Below, one piece after another: positions 7,228-16,898 of a stretch of DNA of 64,000 nt. The DNA is from AP-15 sp963775875 (GTDB taxonomy: Bacteria; Pseudomonadota; Alphaproteobacteria; ATCC43930; CGMCC-115725): NCBI GenBank assembly GCA_963775875.1, contig CAVZKP010000026.1, positions 124,001 to 188,000 of the forward strand, written 5' to 3'. Position numbers and translations under genes: made by a program. The notes below the pieces were generated by a model that was given only the letters and a program-made list of their open reading frames with translations, was not told where the DNA came from and searched no databases. Every line of letters begins with the position of its first letter. Positions within the stretch are counted from its first letter, which is position 1.

Positions 7228-8525
7228 TTATTTGGCCGCGACCGGAAGGTCTTCGGCGTACATCTCGGGCAGCACGGTCTGGCGCCAGGTTTCCTGCTGC
7301 GGAAAGATCTTCTCGATCGCGCGCGCCGAATAGTAGCTGGTGTCGACCCCCGGCGGGTTGCCGCCGGCCTGCACCGTCTTGACCGCGTCGAGCAGCAGCC
7401 GCCTGGTGGCGATGATGGCGCGGTCGGCCGGACCGAGATGCTCCTTGGAGCGGTCGACGATCGGCCCCATGCCCTCCTGCACCGCGCGGTCCTGGGTGTT
7501 GATGCCGTCGATGCCGGTAAAGGTTTCGTGCTTCTGCACCTGGCGGTCGATCATCCAGTTGTTGGTGCTTGTTGCGGAACGAGCGGAATTCGCCCGAAGT
7601 CTCGACATAATCGGGGCCGTTGCCGTTGCCGCGCTCCATCCGGTCGTCGTCGCTCAGGCCTTCTTCGCCAAAGCTGTACATCCAGTTCCAGACCATGCAG
7701 TTCTCGTCGTCGATCGGGACCCAGATGTGCCCGGCGATATTGGTGCGGTCGCCGCCGCCCATCGCGCGCCCGAGCTGCTGCGGCCGGATCTGGGTGAACG
7801 GCATGACGAAATGGTAGGAGCGAACATAGGTCTTGTCGTCGTCCAGCGGCCGGATCCCGACATAGCGGTAGCCGTAATCGGTCACGTCGACTTCGAGCAA
7901 CGGCGCCCGGCCGCGCACGAACGGCCCCTGCACCGGAATGCCGGGGCGGGTCGTGTTCGGGGTGATCGTGCGATGCAGGATCGGCGCGTGCGAGGTGTCG
8001 ATGCCACCCTCGAGCGCCTGCAGCCAGTTGCACTCCTCCCATACCTTCGAAACATGTCGATGGGTCTGCGGCACCTGGGTCCATTCGAAGGCCGGCGGCG
8101 CCGGCATCCTGTCCTTCGGTCCCATATAGGCCCAGATCACGCCGCCCATCTCGACCGTCGGATAGGCGGTCAGGCGGACCTTATGACAGAACGGCTCGGG
8201 CTCGTTCATCTGCTCGACGCAATTGCCGTCGACGTCGAATTTCCAGCCGTGATAGATGCAGCGCAGACCCGATGTCCTCGTTGCGCCCGAACCACAAGGA
8301 GGCGCGGCGGTGCGGGCAGAACTCGTCGACCAGGCCGATCCGGCCCTCGCTGTCGCGAAACCCGACGAGCTTTTCGCCGAGCAGCTGGACCCGGACCGGC
8401 GGGCAATCGGCCTCGGGCAGTTCGCTGGTATGCAATGCCGGGATCCAGTAGCGCCGCAGCACCTCGCCCATCGGCGTTCCCGGGCCGACACGGGTGACCA
8501 GTTCGTTGTCTTCGGGTGACAGCAT
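7228..8525 (-). pseudogene. Rieske aromatic-ring oxygenase alpha subunit, two frameshifts
   Basis: Read with two one-base corrections this is a 431-residue Rieske non-haem iron oxygenase of the phthalate 4,5-dioxygenase-like group. The N-terminus MLSPEDNELVTRVGPGTP starts at an ATG with an AAGGAGG ribosome-binding site. The Rieske 2Fe-2S ligands are CPH (70-72) and CIYH (89-92); the catalytic iron site follows as GGIDTSHAPILHRT. Frame breaks occur at 8268-8270 (one extra G on the minus strand, inside the Rieske domain) and 7564-7565 (one extra C before NNWMIDRQVQK). Deleting one base at each restores an unbroken frame of exactly the family length. No reductase gene is adjacent. Either a sequencing artefact or a recent pseudogene; I favour the former. 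Confidence 0.82.
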
Positions 8526-8688
8526 CGGGTGCCCTCCTTGGCAAGCGGTGATGCGCCGCGCTGGCGGCGAGCCGAACCCGATAATCGGCCGATCGCCGGT
8601 CAAGGGCAAGAGCCGGCCGGCAACCGCCGGTGCGCCTTCTCGCCGGTTTGTGCTATGGATCGGACGATCACACGCAACGGGGTAGGCA

Positions 8689-9546
8689 ATGAGCACAACC
8701 CTGCGCCAGGGCACGATCGATGATGCCGGCGCCTGCGGCGTCATCGCCTTCGAGGCGTTCAAATCGATTTCGAGCCAGCACAATTTCCCGTGGGACTTCC
8801 CCTCGCCCGCCATCGCGGTCGGGCTGATGAAGACTTTGCTGGCGCATCCCCGCTTCTTCTCGGTCGTGGCCGAGAACGATGGACAGATCGTCGGCAGCAA
8901 CTTTGTCGACGAGCGCGGCTCGATCGCCGGGATTGGTCCGATCACCGTTGGTCCGGCGGTGCAGAACCAGTCGATCGGCCGCCGGCTGATGCTGGCGGTG
9001 ATCGAGCGCCAGGCCGAGCGCCGCGCCGCCGGGGTCAGGCTGCTGCAATCGGCCTATCACAACCGCTCGCTGTGCCTATACACCAAACTCGGCTTCGACA
9101 GCCGCGAGCCGTGCTCGAAAATGGAAGGACCCCGGCTCGGAATCGAGCTTGCCGGTTATGCCGTGCGCGCCGCCGCCGAAGCCGACATTCCGGCCTGCAA
9201 CGCACTGTGCCGGCAGGTCCACGGCCATGACCGCGACGGCGAATTGCGCGATGCGGTCCGCCAGGGCTCGGCGCGTCTCGTCGAGCACCTCGGCAGGATT
9301 ACCGCCTATGCCAGCGAGATCGCCTTTTTCGGGCATGCGGTCGCCGAGACCAACCAGGGTCTGCAGGCCCTGATCGGCGCCGCTCCGGGCTTTGAGCATG
9401 GCGGGTTTCTGCTGCCGACGCGCAATGGCGAATTGTTCCGCTGGTGCCTTGGGCACGGCTTGCGCCTGGTCCACCAGATGACCCTGATGACGACCGGTCT
9501 CTACAACGAGCCGGCCGGCGCCTATCTGCCCTCGGTGCTATACTGA
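8689..9546 (+). CDS. GNAT-family N-acetyltransferase (two-domain)
   Basis: A 285-residue protein. The N-terminal ~140 residues are a complete GNAT fold: VVAENDGQIVGSNFV (beta4), ITVGPAVQNQSIGRRLM (acetyl-CoA pyrophosphate loop, here QNQSIGRR rather than the commoner Q/RxxGxG/A), then NRSLCLYTKLGF. The C-terminal half (from VRAAAEADIPACNALCRQ) resembles a second, degenerate GNAT-like domain and is likely used for substrate binding. A GGGGTAGG ribosome-binding site precedes ATG 8689. It is divergent from the Rieske oxygenase (163 bp between starts) and convergent with the methyltransferase at 9548. Substrate unknown. Confidence 0.83.
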   Translation: MSTTLRQGTIDDAGACGVIAFEAFKSISSQHNFPWDFPSPAIAVGLMKTLLAHPRFFSVVAENDGQIVGSNFVDERGSIAGIGPITVGPAVQNQSIGRRLMLAVIERQAERRAAGVRLLQSAYHNRSLCLYTKLGFDSREPCSKMEGPRLGIELAGYAVRAAAEADIPACNALCRQVHGHDRDGELRDAVRQGSARLVEHLGRITAYASEIAFFGHAVAETNQGLQALIGAAPGFEHGGFLLPTRNGELFRWCLGHGLRLVHQMTLMTTGLYNEPAGAYLPSVLY

Positions 9547-9547
9547 G

Positions 9548-10909
9548 TCAGACAGCATGGGCGGCGAGGAAATCGCGCCAGCCGGGGTAGCGGCGTTCGT
9601 CGATTTCCGCGCCGTCGCGCAGCAGCCGCATCAGGCTGCGATCGGCTTCGAGAGCGGTGCCGCAGGGCAGAGCCAGCCAGCCGATCGCCTCGTCGCTGTC
9701 GAGCCGGCGTCGGATCGCATGATTGAGCCGCGCGACCGGCTCGCGACCGGGTTCGACCGGCATCGCGTCGCCGGCGGCGCACAAATTCAGGGCATTTTCG
9801 AGCAGGTCGGGTAGCGCTGCGAGGTCGGTCAGCGGGCGCGGGCCGGCCGCGAGCGCGGCGACGAGCGCGCGCGCCGCTGGCGTGTCGAAACTGCGACGCC
9901 CGGCTGGAGTCATGACCGTGCAGCCGATCGCGGCGGCGGGGCGGGTCAGCGCGTAGGTGCTCGCCAGCAGCCGGCCGGCGCGCGCCTGCGCACCGAGGCG
10001 GCGGTTGCCGCGGTCGAACACATCGCAGCGCAGGCGCTGGTCGAGGATGTGGTCGCGGGCTAATTCGCGAATGTCCGGGTCGGCGATGCCCGAAAGGATC
10101 TCGCGCGCGGTCTCGCTCAGAACCAGATGGTCGAAGTTTTCGCTCAGGGTCGCCGACCCGACTGGCGCGAGCCCGATCGTCGCCATCGCGGCGCGCACAT
10201 CGGTGACGTAGAGCGGCTGCCACCCGGCATGCATGAATTCGTGGACGAGATAGGCCGGGGCGTAGTCCTGCGGCCGCGCCTGGAGGTCGGCCAGGGTAAA
10301 GCTCGACCTCAGCGCCGGCGCCCCGGAATCGGCGAGCGAGCGGGCGATTGCGGCGGCTGCGGCAAAACGCGCGGCGCTGTCGCCGGCGAAGGTCCCGGCG
10401 AGTTCGCGCGCCAGGCGCTGAAACGGCAGGTCGCGGGCCCAGCCCGGCATCGCATTATAGCTGACATAGACGAGCCCGCCGGGCTTGAGATGCCGATCGA
10501 CAAACCCTCGCAGCGCGGCTCGGCTGGGCTCGTCCACCCAGCTATAGACCCCGTGCGCGACGATGTAATCGAAGGCCGGCAGCGCGAGATCGGTCGCCGC
10601 GGCAAAATCAGCCAGGTGAAACCGCGCGCTGCCGATGCCGGCCTCGGCGGCCAGGCCGCGGGCATGGTCGATATGCATCGGCATCGCATCGATGCCGTCG
10701 AATGTGCCGTGCGGATGGGTGGCGGCGAGGATGACCGCGGTCACGCCCTGGCCGCAGCCGAGGTCGCACCAGGCGAAGCCATGCTCCCGGGCCGGCGGCT
10801 CGACCCCGCAAACCAGCGCCACATGGTCGAGCCAGGCGGGCGCCAGCATCGGCTTGAAGTCGCGCAGATAGGGGAGGTCGGCCACATAGCCGCCGATATC
10901 GCCGTTCAT
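9548..10909 (-). CDS. Class I SAM methyltransferase with MethyTransf_Reg domain
   Basis: A 453-residue cytoplasmic methyltransferase. The AdoMet-binding motif I is WCDLGCGQGVTAV in the N-terminal domain, followed by FDGIDAMPMHIDHARG (acidic residue of motif II) and FDYIVAHGVYSWVDE. The middle carries the predicted methyltransferase regulatory domain, and the C-terminus ends with a conserved YPGWRDFLAAH. The frame is open upstream to 11224, but ATG 10909 has a GGAGG ribosome-binding site and the protein then starts YVADLPYLRDFKPMLAPAWLDHV in register with the family. Target unknown; similar genes are found alone in many Alphaproteobacteria. It stops 1 bp from the acetyltransferase stop. Confidence 0.87.
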   Translation of the reverse strand: MNGDIGGYVADLPYLRDFKPMLAPAWLDHVALVCGVEPPAREHGFAWCDLGCGQGVTAVILAATHPHGTFDGIDAMPMHIDHARGLAAEAGIGSARFHLADFAAATDLALPAFDYIVAHGVYSWVDEPSRAALRGFVDRHLKPGGLVYVSYNAMPGWARDLPFQRLARELAGTFAGDSAARFAAAAAIARSLADSGAPALRSSFTLADLQARPQDYAPAYLVHEFMHAGWQPLYVTDVRAAMATIGLAPVGSATLSENFDHLVLSETAREILSGIADPDIRELARDHILDQRLRCDVFDRGNRRLGAQARAGRLLASTYALTRPAAAIGCTVMTPAGRRSFDTPAARALVAALAAGPRPLTDLAALPDLLENALNLCAAGDAMPVEPGREPVARLNHAIRRRLDSDEAIGWLALPCGTALEADRSLMRLLRDGAEIDERRYPGWRDFLAAHAV

Positions 10910-11120
10910 CGCCTGCCTCCGGTTCGGCAAATACGCCGAGAGCCGGGCCAAATGATACATAAACCCGCCAAACCGATCGCTTCGGCAGGAAGTGGCGCGG
11001 GCCGCACCGGCGAAGCAGCGATTCGCCCGGCCCTGGGCATCAACCGGCGCTGCCGGTGAACTTGTCGCCGCGCCGTCCGTTGATCCGATATCGCCGGGGC
11101 GGCGACGGGCGGAGGGTCCG

Positions 11121-11375
11121 ATGTCTGTGCTTTCGTTGACGGTCGGGGCTGGCGCGGCGGCCCTGCTGCTCGGGCTGTCGGCGTGCAGCGCGCCGCCCTG
11201 GACGCTCAGCCAGTCGCCAAACACGATTGCGCTGCGCTGGTATTCGGACGCGACCCCGGCCGCGAGCGCCGATCAGCTCGCCGAACTGCACTGCCGGTCA
11301 TCGGGCAAATCCGCGGAACTCGTCACCGACGCCAAAGACGGCAGCGACGAGGTCGCCCGCTTTCGTTGCCGCTGA
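11121..11375 (+). CDS. Small lipoprotein, hypothetical
   Basis: An 84-residue protein with a signal peptide (MSVLSLTVGAGAAALLLG) ending in the lipobox LSAC, so it is probably lipidated at Cys and anchored to a membrane. The mature part is short and polar, with a second Cys pair (CRSSGK... RFRCR) that could form a disulfide. A GGAGGG ribosome-binding site lies directly before ATG 11121. I do not recognise a family. The RidA gene follows 51 bp later on the same strand. A second lipoprotein of similar design lies at 18464. Confidence 0.7.
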   Translation: MSVLSLTVGAGAAALLLGLSACSAPPWTLSQSPNTIALRWYSDATPAASADQLAELHCRSSGKSAELVTDAKDGSDEVARFRCR

Positions 11376-11426
11376 AACCCGCTACCGCTTCGGCTATGAT
11401 GCGGCCCGGGCAGCGGAGACCAGGCG

Positions 11427-11888
11427 ATGAAGATCGAGCAGCGGCTGAACGAGTTGGGGATTACCCTTCCCGCGGTGGGCGGGCCGATCGGCAACTATGT
11501 CCACGCCAAGCGCGCCGGCAATCTGCTCTATCTCTCGGGCAAGGGTCCGCCGGAAACCGATGGCAAAATGCCGCGCGGCAAGCTTGGCGCCGGCATGTCG
11601 GTCGAGCAAGGATATCAGCATGCCCGGCAGGTCGGCTTGGTGCTGATCGCGGCGCTGCGCGACGCACTCGGCGGCGATCTGGATCGGGTTGAGGACATCG
11701 TCAAGATATTGGGAATGGTCAACGCCGCTCCGGATTTCGAGGACCACCCCAAGGTCGTCAATGGCTGCTCGGATCTGTTTGTCGAGATCTTCGGCGAGCG
11801 CGGCCGCCACGCCCGGTCGGCGGTCGGTATGAGTTCCCTGCCCGGCGGCATCCCGGTCGAGATCGAAATAATCGTGGCAATCGTCTGA
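11427..11888 (+). CDS. RidA/YjgF/YER057c/UK114 family protein
   Basis: A 153-residue member of the Rid family, of the subgroup starting with ..RLNELGITLP. Family features include GNYVHAKRAGNLLYLSGKGP near the N-terminus, ARQVGLVLIAALRDALGGDLDRVEDIVKI (long helix), and C-terminal ARSAVGMSSLPGGIPVEIEIIVAI. In canonical RidA an arginine (Arg105 in E. coli TdcF/RidA) binds the imine substrate; the R in 'RSAVGMSSLP' is at the matching place. RidA hydrolyses reactive enamines/imines from PLP enzymes. The ribosome-binding site is GGAGA before ATG 11427. It is followed by a transporter gene after 46 bp. Confidence 0.88.
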   Translation: MKIEQRLNELGITLPAVGGPIGNYVHAKRAGNLLYLSGKGPPETDGKMPRGKLGAGMSVEQGYQHARQVGLVLIAALRDALGGDLDRVEDIVKILGMVNAAPDFEDHPKVVNGCSDLFVEIFGERGRHARSAVGMSSLPGGIPVEIEIIVAIV

Positions 11889-11934
11889 AGCCGCGGGCCC
11901 GGCCACGGATTCCGGCTGAACCGCAGCCGCCAGC

Positions 11935-13221
11935 GTGTCGCTGCCCCTGGACAATGACCAGGCGCCGGTGCGCCCCGCCGAATCCTTGCCGGAAGGCCGG
12001 CAGATCAGCCGGCTCATGTGGTTCTTCGCCCTCGTCTATATCGTCGAGGGCCTCGGCCAGACCGGCGGTCTGATCGCCCAGCCGCTCAACTATTTTCTCA
12101 AGCAGGTCTATGGCTGGACCCCGGTCCAGCTGACCGCGTATCTGACCGTCCTGAACCTGCCGTGGATCATCAAGCCGGTCTACGGGATCGTCTCGGACTT
12201 CGTGCCGCTGTTCGGCTACCGCCGCAAGGCGTATCTGATCCTCGCCAATCTGGTCGCTACCGGCGCCTATTTCTGGGTCGCATGCGTCATCGCGCCGGGT
12301 CCGCTCGTCATGGTTCTGTTGCTGACCGCCTATGCGATGGCGATATCGAGCACCTTGTGCGGCGCGGTGCTGGTCGAGAACGGGCAGCGGCTGCGCGCCA
12401 GCGACGCCTTCGTCAACCAGCAATGGCTGTGGTTCAACATCGCGGCGATGGCGAGTGCGGTTATCGGCGGCGAACTGGTCGAGCGGCTGGCGCCGGCCGC
12501 GGCGCTGCATGCCGCCGCGGCGATCATCGCCATTGCCCCGCTGGCGGCGATCTTCGGGGCGCTGTTTCTGATCGACGAAACCCCGAGCCGTCTCGATTTC
12601 CCGGAAATGAAGCGGACCTTCCGCGCTCTGTTGGCTGCCTTCGCCTCCAGGGATTTGTGGGTGATCGGGGCGTTTCTGTTTCTGTATTATTTGAATCCCG
12701 GGTTCGGTCTGCCGCTTTATTATCATATGACAGACCATCTGAAATTCTCGCAGGCCTATATCGGCATTCTCGGCGCGATCAGCTCGGCGGGCTGGATCGT
12801 CGGCGCCCTTTTTTACCGCAAGCTGCTGAAAGGAATGAACTCTCGGCGATTGCTCAATTTCAGCATCCTGTTCGGCACGGTGACGACGGCGGCCTTTCTG
12901 CTGCTGTCGAACGAGGTCGCCGCGGCGTTCATCAACTTTTTCAGCGGCGCCGCCGGGATGATCGCCTTTGTCGCGACCCTGACCCTTGCCGCCGATTACT
13001 GCCCGAAGCGGGCCGAAGGGTTTGCCTTTGCCGCCCTGATGTCGCTGCTCAACCTGTCATCGGCGCTGTCCAACAACATCGGCTCGTTTCTGTACGAGCA
13101 TCTGTTCCACCATCATCTCGATCCATTGGTCCTGGTTTCCGCCGGATCGACCGCGCTGATCCTCGCTCTGGTCCCGCTGCTGCGGCTCGGCGACAAGGAG
13201 CCCGGAACGCCCGTGCGCTGA
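11935..13221 (+). CDS. Major-facilitator transporter, folate-biopterin (BT1)-like
   Basis: A 428-residue integral membrane protein with 12 predicted helices. The N-terminal region (VYIVEGLGQTGGLIAQPLNYFLKQ ... LPWIIKPVYGIVSDFVPLFGYRRKAYLIL) is close to the BT1 folate-biopterin transporter family, in which the loop KP-x-x-G-x-x-SD-x-x-P-x-x-G-x-RRK replaces the usual MFS loop motif. The frame begins at GTG 11935; no clear ribosome-binding site is seen, so coupling to the upstream ridA gene is possible. Physiological substrate in bacteria is uncertain: pteridines or another small organic anion. The protein ends before the substrate-binding protein at 13314. Confidence 0.78.
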   Translation: MSLPLDNDQAPVRPAESLPEGRQISRLMWFFALVYIVEGLGQTGGLIAQPLNYFLKQVYGWTPVQLTAYLTVLNLPWIIKPVYGIVSDFVPLFGYRRKAYLILANLVATGAYFWVACVIAPGPLVMVLLLTAYAMAISSTLCGAVLVENGQRLRASDAFVNQQWLWFNIAAMASAVIGGELVERLAPAAALHAAAAIIAIAPLAAIFGALFLIDETPSRLDFPEMKRTFRALLAAFASRDLWVIGAFLFLYYLNPGFGLPLYYHMTDHLKFSQAYIGILGAISSAGWIVGALFYRKLLKGMNSRRLLNFSILFGTVTTAAFLLLSNEVAAAFINFFSGAAGMIAFVATLTLAADYCPKRAEGFAFAALMSLLNLSSALSNNIGSFLYEHLFHHHLDPLVLVSAGSTALILALVPLLRLGDKEPGTPVR

Positions 13222-13313
13222 GTTTCGGGCGCAGCGGCAGCGGGCGGGCCTTACCCGGCCGGCCTGATTCTTGCTAGAGTTCTCCCGGTCAGTTCCGAAT
13301 GGGGAGATCCGCA

Positions 13314-14912
13314 ATGGTGCACGGCATGACGCGCCGCGATTTTGCGGCGGGTGCGGGCGCGGCGGCGATCGCGGTCGCCGGTTTCGGGCGACGACCACTT
13401 GCGGCGGCCGACACCAAGACCTTGCGCTTTATCGCCCAGTCCGACCTGCGCGTGCTCGATCCGATCTGGACCACCGCCTACATCACCCGCAATCACGGCT
13501 ACATGGTGTTCGATACGCTGTTTGCGCTCGACGACAAGTTCCAGCCGCACCCGCAGATGGTCGGCGACTATCATGTATCGGACGACAAGCTGCTTTACAG
13601 TTTCACCCTGCGCGACGGGCTGAAATTCCATGACGGGCAGCCGGTGCGCGGGGTCGACTGCACGACCTCGCTGACCCGCTGGATGGCGCGCAACTCGTTC
13701 GGACAGACGCTGGCCGCCGAAATCGCCGAGATGAAGGGCGGCGACGACAAGACCTTTTCGATCCGGCTCAAGGAGCCCTTTGCGCTGTTGATCAGCGCCA
13801 TCGCCAAGGTGTCGAGCCTGGTGCCGTTCATCATGCCCGAGCGGCTCGCCAAGACCGATCCCTACAAGCAGATCACCGAGATGGTCGGCTCGGGTCCGTT
13901 CAAATTCGTCGCCTCCGAATTCCAGCCCGGCAACAAGGTCGTCTACGTCAAGAACACCGATTACGTGCCGCGCAGCGAACCGCCGAATTGGGCCTCGGGC
14001 GGCAAAACCGTCAAGGTCGACCGGGTCGAATGGCTGGTCGTTCCCGATCACGCGACGGCGGCCGCCTCGCTCAACAGCGGCGAAGTCGATTGGTGGGAGA
14101 ACCCGCCGCTCGACCTCATCCCGGTGTTTGCCGGCCAGGACGTGGTCGTCGCCGATGCCGATCCGCTCGGCTCGCCGCAGATCGTGCGCTTCAACCAGCT
14201 GTGGCCGCCCTTCGACAACATCAAGATGCGCCAGGCGGTGTTGGCGGTCGCCAACCAGGCCGATTTCATGACCGAGATCGCCGGCGATCCCAAGAACTGG
14301 AAGCTGGCTCCGACCTTTTTCACCGCCGGCACGCCGATGGCGAACAACGCCGGCTCGGCGGCACTGACCGGCGGCCGCGATTTCGCCAAGGCCAAACGGC
14401 TGGTCGCCGAGGCCGGCTATAAGGGCGAGAAGATCGTCGTGCTCGACGCGACCGATCTGGTCGGCCCGCATGCCCAGGCGCTCGTGGTCTCCGATTTGAT
14501 GAAAAAGCTCGGGCTCAATGTCGAGATCGCGGCGATGGATTGGGGCCAATTGGTGACGCGGCGCGCCTCGATGAAGCCGATCGACCAGGACGGATGGAAT
14601 GTCTTCGGCACCGGCTTCATCGGCGCCGACATGCTCGATCCGACCCTCAACCAGCCATTGCGCGGCAATGGCAAGAAGGGCTGGTTCGGCTGGCCGACCG
14701 ACGACAAGATCGAGGCGCTGCGGGTACAGTGGGTCAAGGCCACCGACCTCGAAGATCGCCAAGGCATCGCCGCCCAGATGCAGCAGCGCGCATTCGAGAC
14801 CGTGCCCTACATCCCGACCGGCCAGTACAACCCCAAGACCGCCTATCGCACCAATGTGAAGGGCATCATCAAGGCCCCGGTGTTCCTGATGTGGAACGTC
14901 GAGAAAGTCTGA
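13314..14912 (+). CDS. ABC transporter substrate-binding protein, family 5 (SBP_bac_5)
   Basis: A 532-residue periplasmic peptide/nickel-type binding protein. It begins with a Tat signal (MTRRDFAAGAGAAAIAVAGFG) and continues with the family 5 landmarks DLRVLDPIWTTAYITRNHGYMVFDTLF, DGLKFHDGQPV, VGSGPFKFV and WWENPPLDLIP. ATG 13314 has GGGGAGA upstream; the longer start at 13299 would bury that site in the coding region. No permease or ATPase genes accompany it, so it is an orphan binding protein. Ligand unknown; alphaproteobacterial relatives are usually in dipeptide- or opine-type transporters. It converges on ilvD, 10 bp between stops. Confidence 0.88.
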   Translation: MVHGMTRRDFAAGAGAAAIAVAGFGRRPLAAADTKTLRFIAQSDLRVLDPIWTTAYITRNHGYMVFDTLFALDDKFQPHPQMVGDYHVSDDKLLYSFTLRDGLKFHDGQPVRGVDCTTSLTRWMARNSFGQTLAAEIAEMKGGDDKTFSIRLKEPFALLISAIAKVSSLVPFIMPERLAKTDPYKQITEMVGSGPFKFVASEFQPGNKVVYVKNTDYVPRSEPPNWASGGKTVKVDRVEWLVVPDHATAAASLNSGEVDWWENPPLDLIPVFAGQDVVVADADPLGSPQIVRFNQLWPPFDNIKMRQAVLAVANQADFMTEIAGDPKNWKLAPTFFTAGTPMANNAGSAALTGGRDFAKAKRLVAEAGYKGEKIVVLDATDLVGPHAQALVVSDLMKKLGLNVEIAAMDWGQLVTRRASMKPIDQDGWNVFGTGFIGADMLDPTLNQPLRGNGKKGWFGWPTDDKIEALRVQWVKATDLEDRQGIAAQMQQRAFETVPYIPTGQYNPKTAYRTNVKGIIKAPVFLMWNVEKV

Positions 14913-14922
14913 GCCTTCCGGG

Positions 14923-16662
14923 CTAAAGGTCAGCGTAGGTGTGGGTTTCGGCGCTGGCGCCGGGGTGGGTGACCGCCCCCTTTTCGGCGTCGCCGACGGT
15001 CTGCGCATAGCGCCACAGGCAGCCCGATTGGTAGTCGTGGCGGCGCGGCGTCCAGTTGCGCCGGCGTTCGGCCAGTTCGGCGTCGCTCAACGCCACTTCG
15101 AGCGTACCGGCGGTGGCGTCGATGGTGATCATGTCGCCGTCGCGCAAAAGCCCGATCGGGCCGCCGACCGCGGCTTCCGGTCCGACATGGCCGACGCTGA
15201 AACCATGGGTGGCGCCCGAGAAGCGGCCATCGGTGATCAACCCGACCTTCTCGCCCATCCCCTGCCCATAAATCGCCGCGGTGGTCGACAGCATCTCGCG
15301 CATCCCGGGCCCGCCGCGCGGTCCTTCGTAGCGAATGACGATCACGTCGCCCTCCTTATAGGCGCGCTGCTCGACCGCGGCGAAGGCATCCTCCTCGCAA
15401 TCAAAGCACCGCGCCGGGCCGGTAAAACGCAGCGCTGTGGTCATGCCGGCAACCTTTACCAAAGCCCCCTGCGAGGCGAGATTGCCCTTGAGCACGACAT
15501 GCCCACCGGTCGGCGCCAGCGGGTGCGAGGTCGGTCGGACCACGTCCTGCCCGGTCGGAAAGACCAGGTCGCGCAGATTTTCGGCGACGGTCTTGCCGGT
15601 CACCGTCAGGCAGTCGCCGTGCAAATAGCCGCCATCGAGCAACGCCTTCATCAGCACCGGCACGCCGCCGATATCGTGCAGATCCTTCATCACATAGCGG
15701 CCGCCAGGCTTCAAATCTCCGATATAGGGCGTGCGCTTGGAGATCTCGCCGAAGGCGTGCAGGTCGAAATCGATGCCGGCTTCGTGGGCGATCGCCGGAA
15801 TGTGCAGACCCGCATTGGTCGAGCCGCCGGCGGCAGTCGCCACCATCGCCGCGTTTTCGATCGACTTCCGGGTGACGATGTCGCGCGGGCGGATGTTCCG
15901 GCGCAGCAGTTCCATGACCGCCTGCCCCGAAGCCTCGGCATAGGCGTCGCGCGAATCATAGGGCGCCGGCGCCCCGGCCGAACCAGGCAAAGCGAGACCG
16001 ATCGCCTCGGAGACGCAGGCCATCGTGTTGGCAGTGAACAGGCCGCCGCACGAACCCGCCGAAGGACAGGCGGCGCATTCCAGTTCGTGCAACTCTTCAT
16101 CGGTCAATTTGCCGATGCCGTGCGAGCCGACCGCCTCGAACACATCGCCGATCGTCACGTCCTTGCCGTGAAACCGCCCGGGCAGGATCGAGCCGCCATA
16201 CATGAACACCGACGGCACGTTGAGCCGCAGCATCGCCATCATCAGCCCGGGCAGGGATTTGTCGCACCCGGCCAGCCCGACCAGCCCGTCATAGCAATGC
16301 CCGCGCATCGACAGCTCGACCGAATCGGCGATGACCTCGCGGCTGACCAGGGAGGATTTCATCCCCTGATGGCCCATCGCGATGCCGTCGGTCACCGTGA
16401 TCGTGGTGAATTCGCGTGGCGTGCCGCCCGAAGCCGCAACCCCCTTCTTCGCCGCCTGCGCCTGGCGCGACAACGAGATGTTGCATGGCGCCGACTCGTT
16501 CCAGGTGGTGGCGACGCCGACCAGCGGCTGCGCGATCTGCTCGTCGGTCAAGCCCATCGAATAGAGGAATGCGCGGTGCGGCGCCCGCTCGGGCCCGACG
16601 GTCACGTGCCGGCTCGGCAACCGCGACTTGTCGATAACGGGTCGGCGTATGTCGTCGGGCAT
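14923..16662 (-). CDS. ilvD: Dihydroxy-acid dehydratase
   Basis: A 579-residue Fe-S enzyme that converts 2,3-dihydroxy-isovalerate or 2,3-dihydroxy-3-methylvalerate to the 2-oxoacid in valine and isoleucine synthesis. The family signatures are visible: NESAPCN, GLAGCDKSLPGLMMA (ILVD_EDD signature 1, cluster cysteine), CPSAGSCGGLFTANTM (second cluster cysteine region) and, near the C-terminus, LITDGRFSGATHGFSVGHVGPEA (signature 2). Length is normal for the longer IlvD group; sugar-acid dehydratases are the alternative but this pattern fits IlvD. ATG 16662 has GGGGAGA upstream. A single gene: no other branched-chain genes nearby. Confidence 0.93.
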   Translation of the reverse strand: MPDDIRRPVIDKSRLPSRHVTVGPERAPHRAFLYSMGLTDEQIAQPLVGVATTWNESAPCNISLSRQAQAAKKGVAASGGTPREFTTITVTDGIAMGHQGMKSSLVSREVIADSVELSMRGHCYDGLVGLAGCDKSLPGLMMAMLRLNVPSVFMYGGSILPGRFHGKDVTIGDVFEAVGSHGIGKLTDEELHELECAACPSAGSCGGLFTANTMACVSEAIGLALPGSAGAPAPYDSRDAYAEASGQAVMELLRRNIRPRDIVTRKSIENAAMVATAAGGSTNAGLHIPAIAHEAGIDFDLHAFGEISKRTPYIGDLKPGGRYVMKDLHDIGGVPVLMKALLDGGYLHGDCLTVTGKTVAENLRDLVFPTGQDVVRPTSHPLAPTGGHVVLKGNLASQGALVKVAGMTTALRFTGPARCFDCEEDAFAAVEQRAYKEGDVIVIRYEGPRGGPGMREMLSTTAAIYGQGMGEKVGLITDGRFSGATHGFSVGHVGPEAAVGGPIGLLRDGDMITIDATAGTLEVALSDAELAERRRNWTPRRHDYQSGCLWRYAQTVGDAEKGAVTHPGASAETHTYADL

Positions 16663-16768
16663 TTCAGCATCTCCCCTGGCGATAGGCTTCGGCGGCGGCC
16701 ACCGTAACGGTCGGGCCAGAGTTGATCAATGCCGCCTACAGGCCGGCTGGTTCCGGGGTCGCGACGGT

Positions 16769-16867
16769 TCAGAGCGCAAAGCACACCGCGGCCAGACCGA
16801 GGCAGACGAGCCAGGCGCCGATCACGTCGCGGGCACCCAACGCATACCCAGCAGGATTATCCCACAT
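16769..16867 (-). CDS. Putative 32-residue single-pass membrane peptide
   Basis: A short frame from ATG 16867 to TGA 16769-16771, preceded by a GGAGGAGGA ribosome-binding site 7 bp upstream, which is better than that of many neighbours. The product starts MWDNPAGYALGARDVIGA and ends with a hydrophobic helix (WLVCLGLAAVCFAL). It lies 31 bp downstream of the cupredoxin gene on the same strand, so it would be the third gene of the metallophosphoesterase-cupredoxin operon. I know no family for it. It could be chance; the strong ribosome-binding site and operon position are the reasons to keep it. Confidence 0.42.
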   Translation of the reverse strand: MWDNPAGYALGARDVIGAWLVCLGLAAVCFAL

Positions 16868-16898
16868 GGCTCGTCCTCCTCCGTTGTCCTCTTCCGGG

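Noticed and set aside
13251..16707. Long antisense frames opposite the substrate-binding protein and ilvD
   Set aside because: Same reason: shadows of conserved genes, no family features, no ribosome-binding site support.
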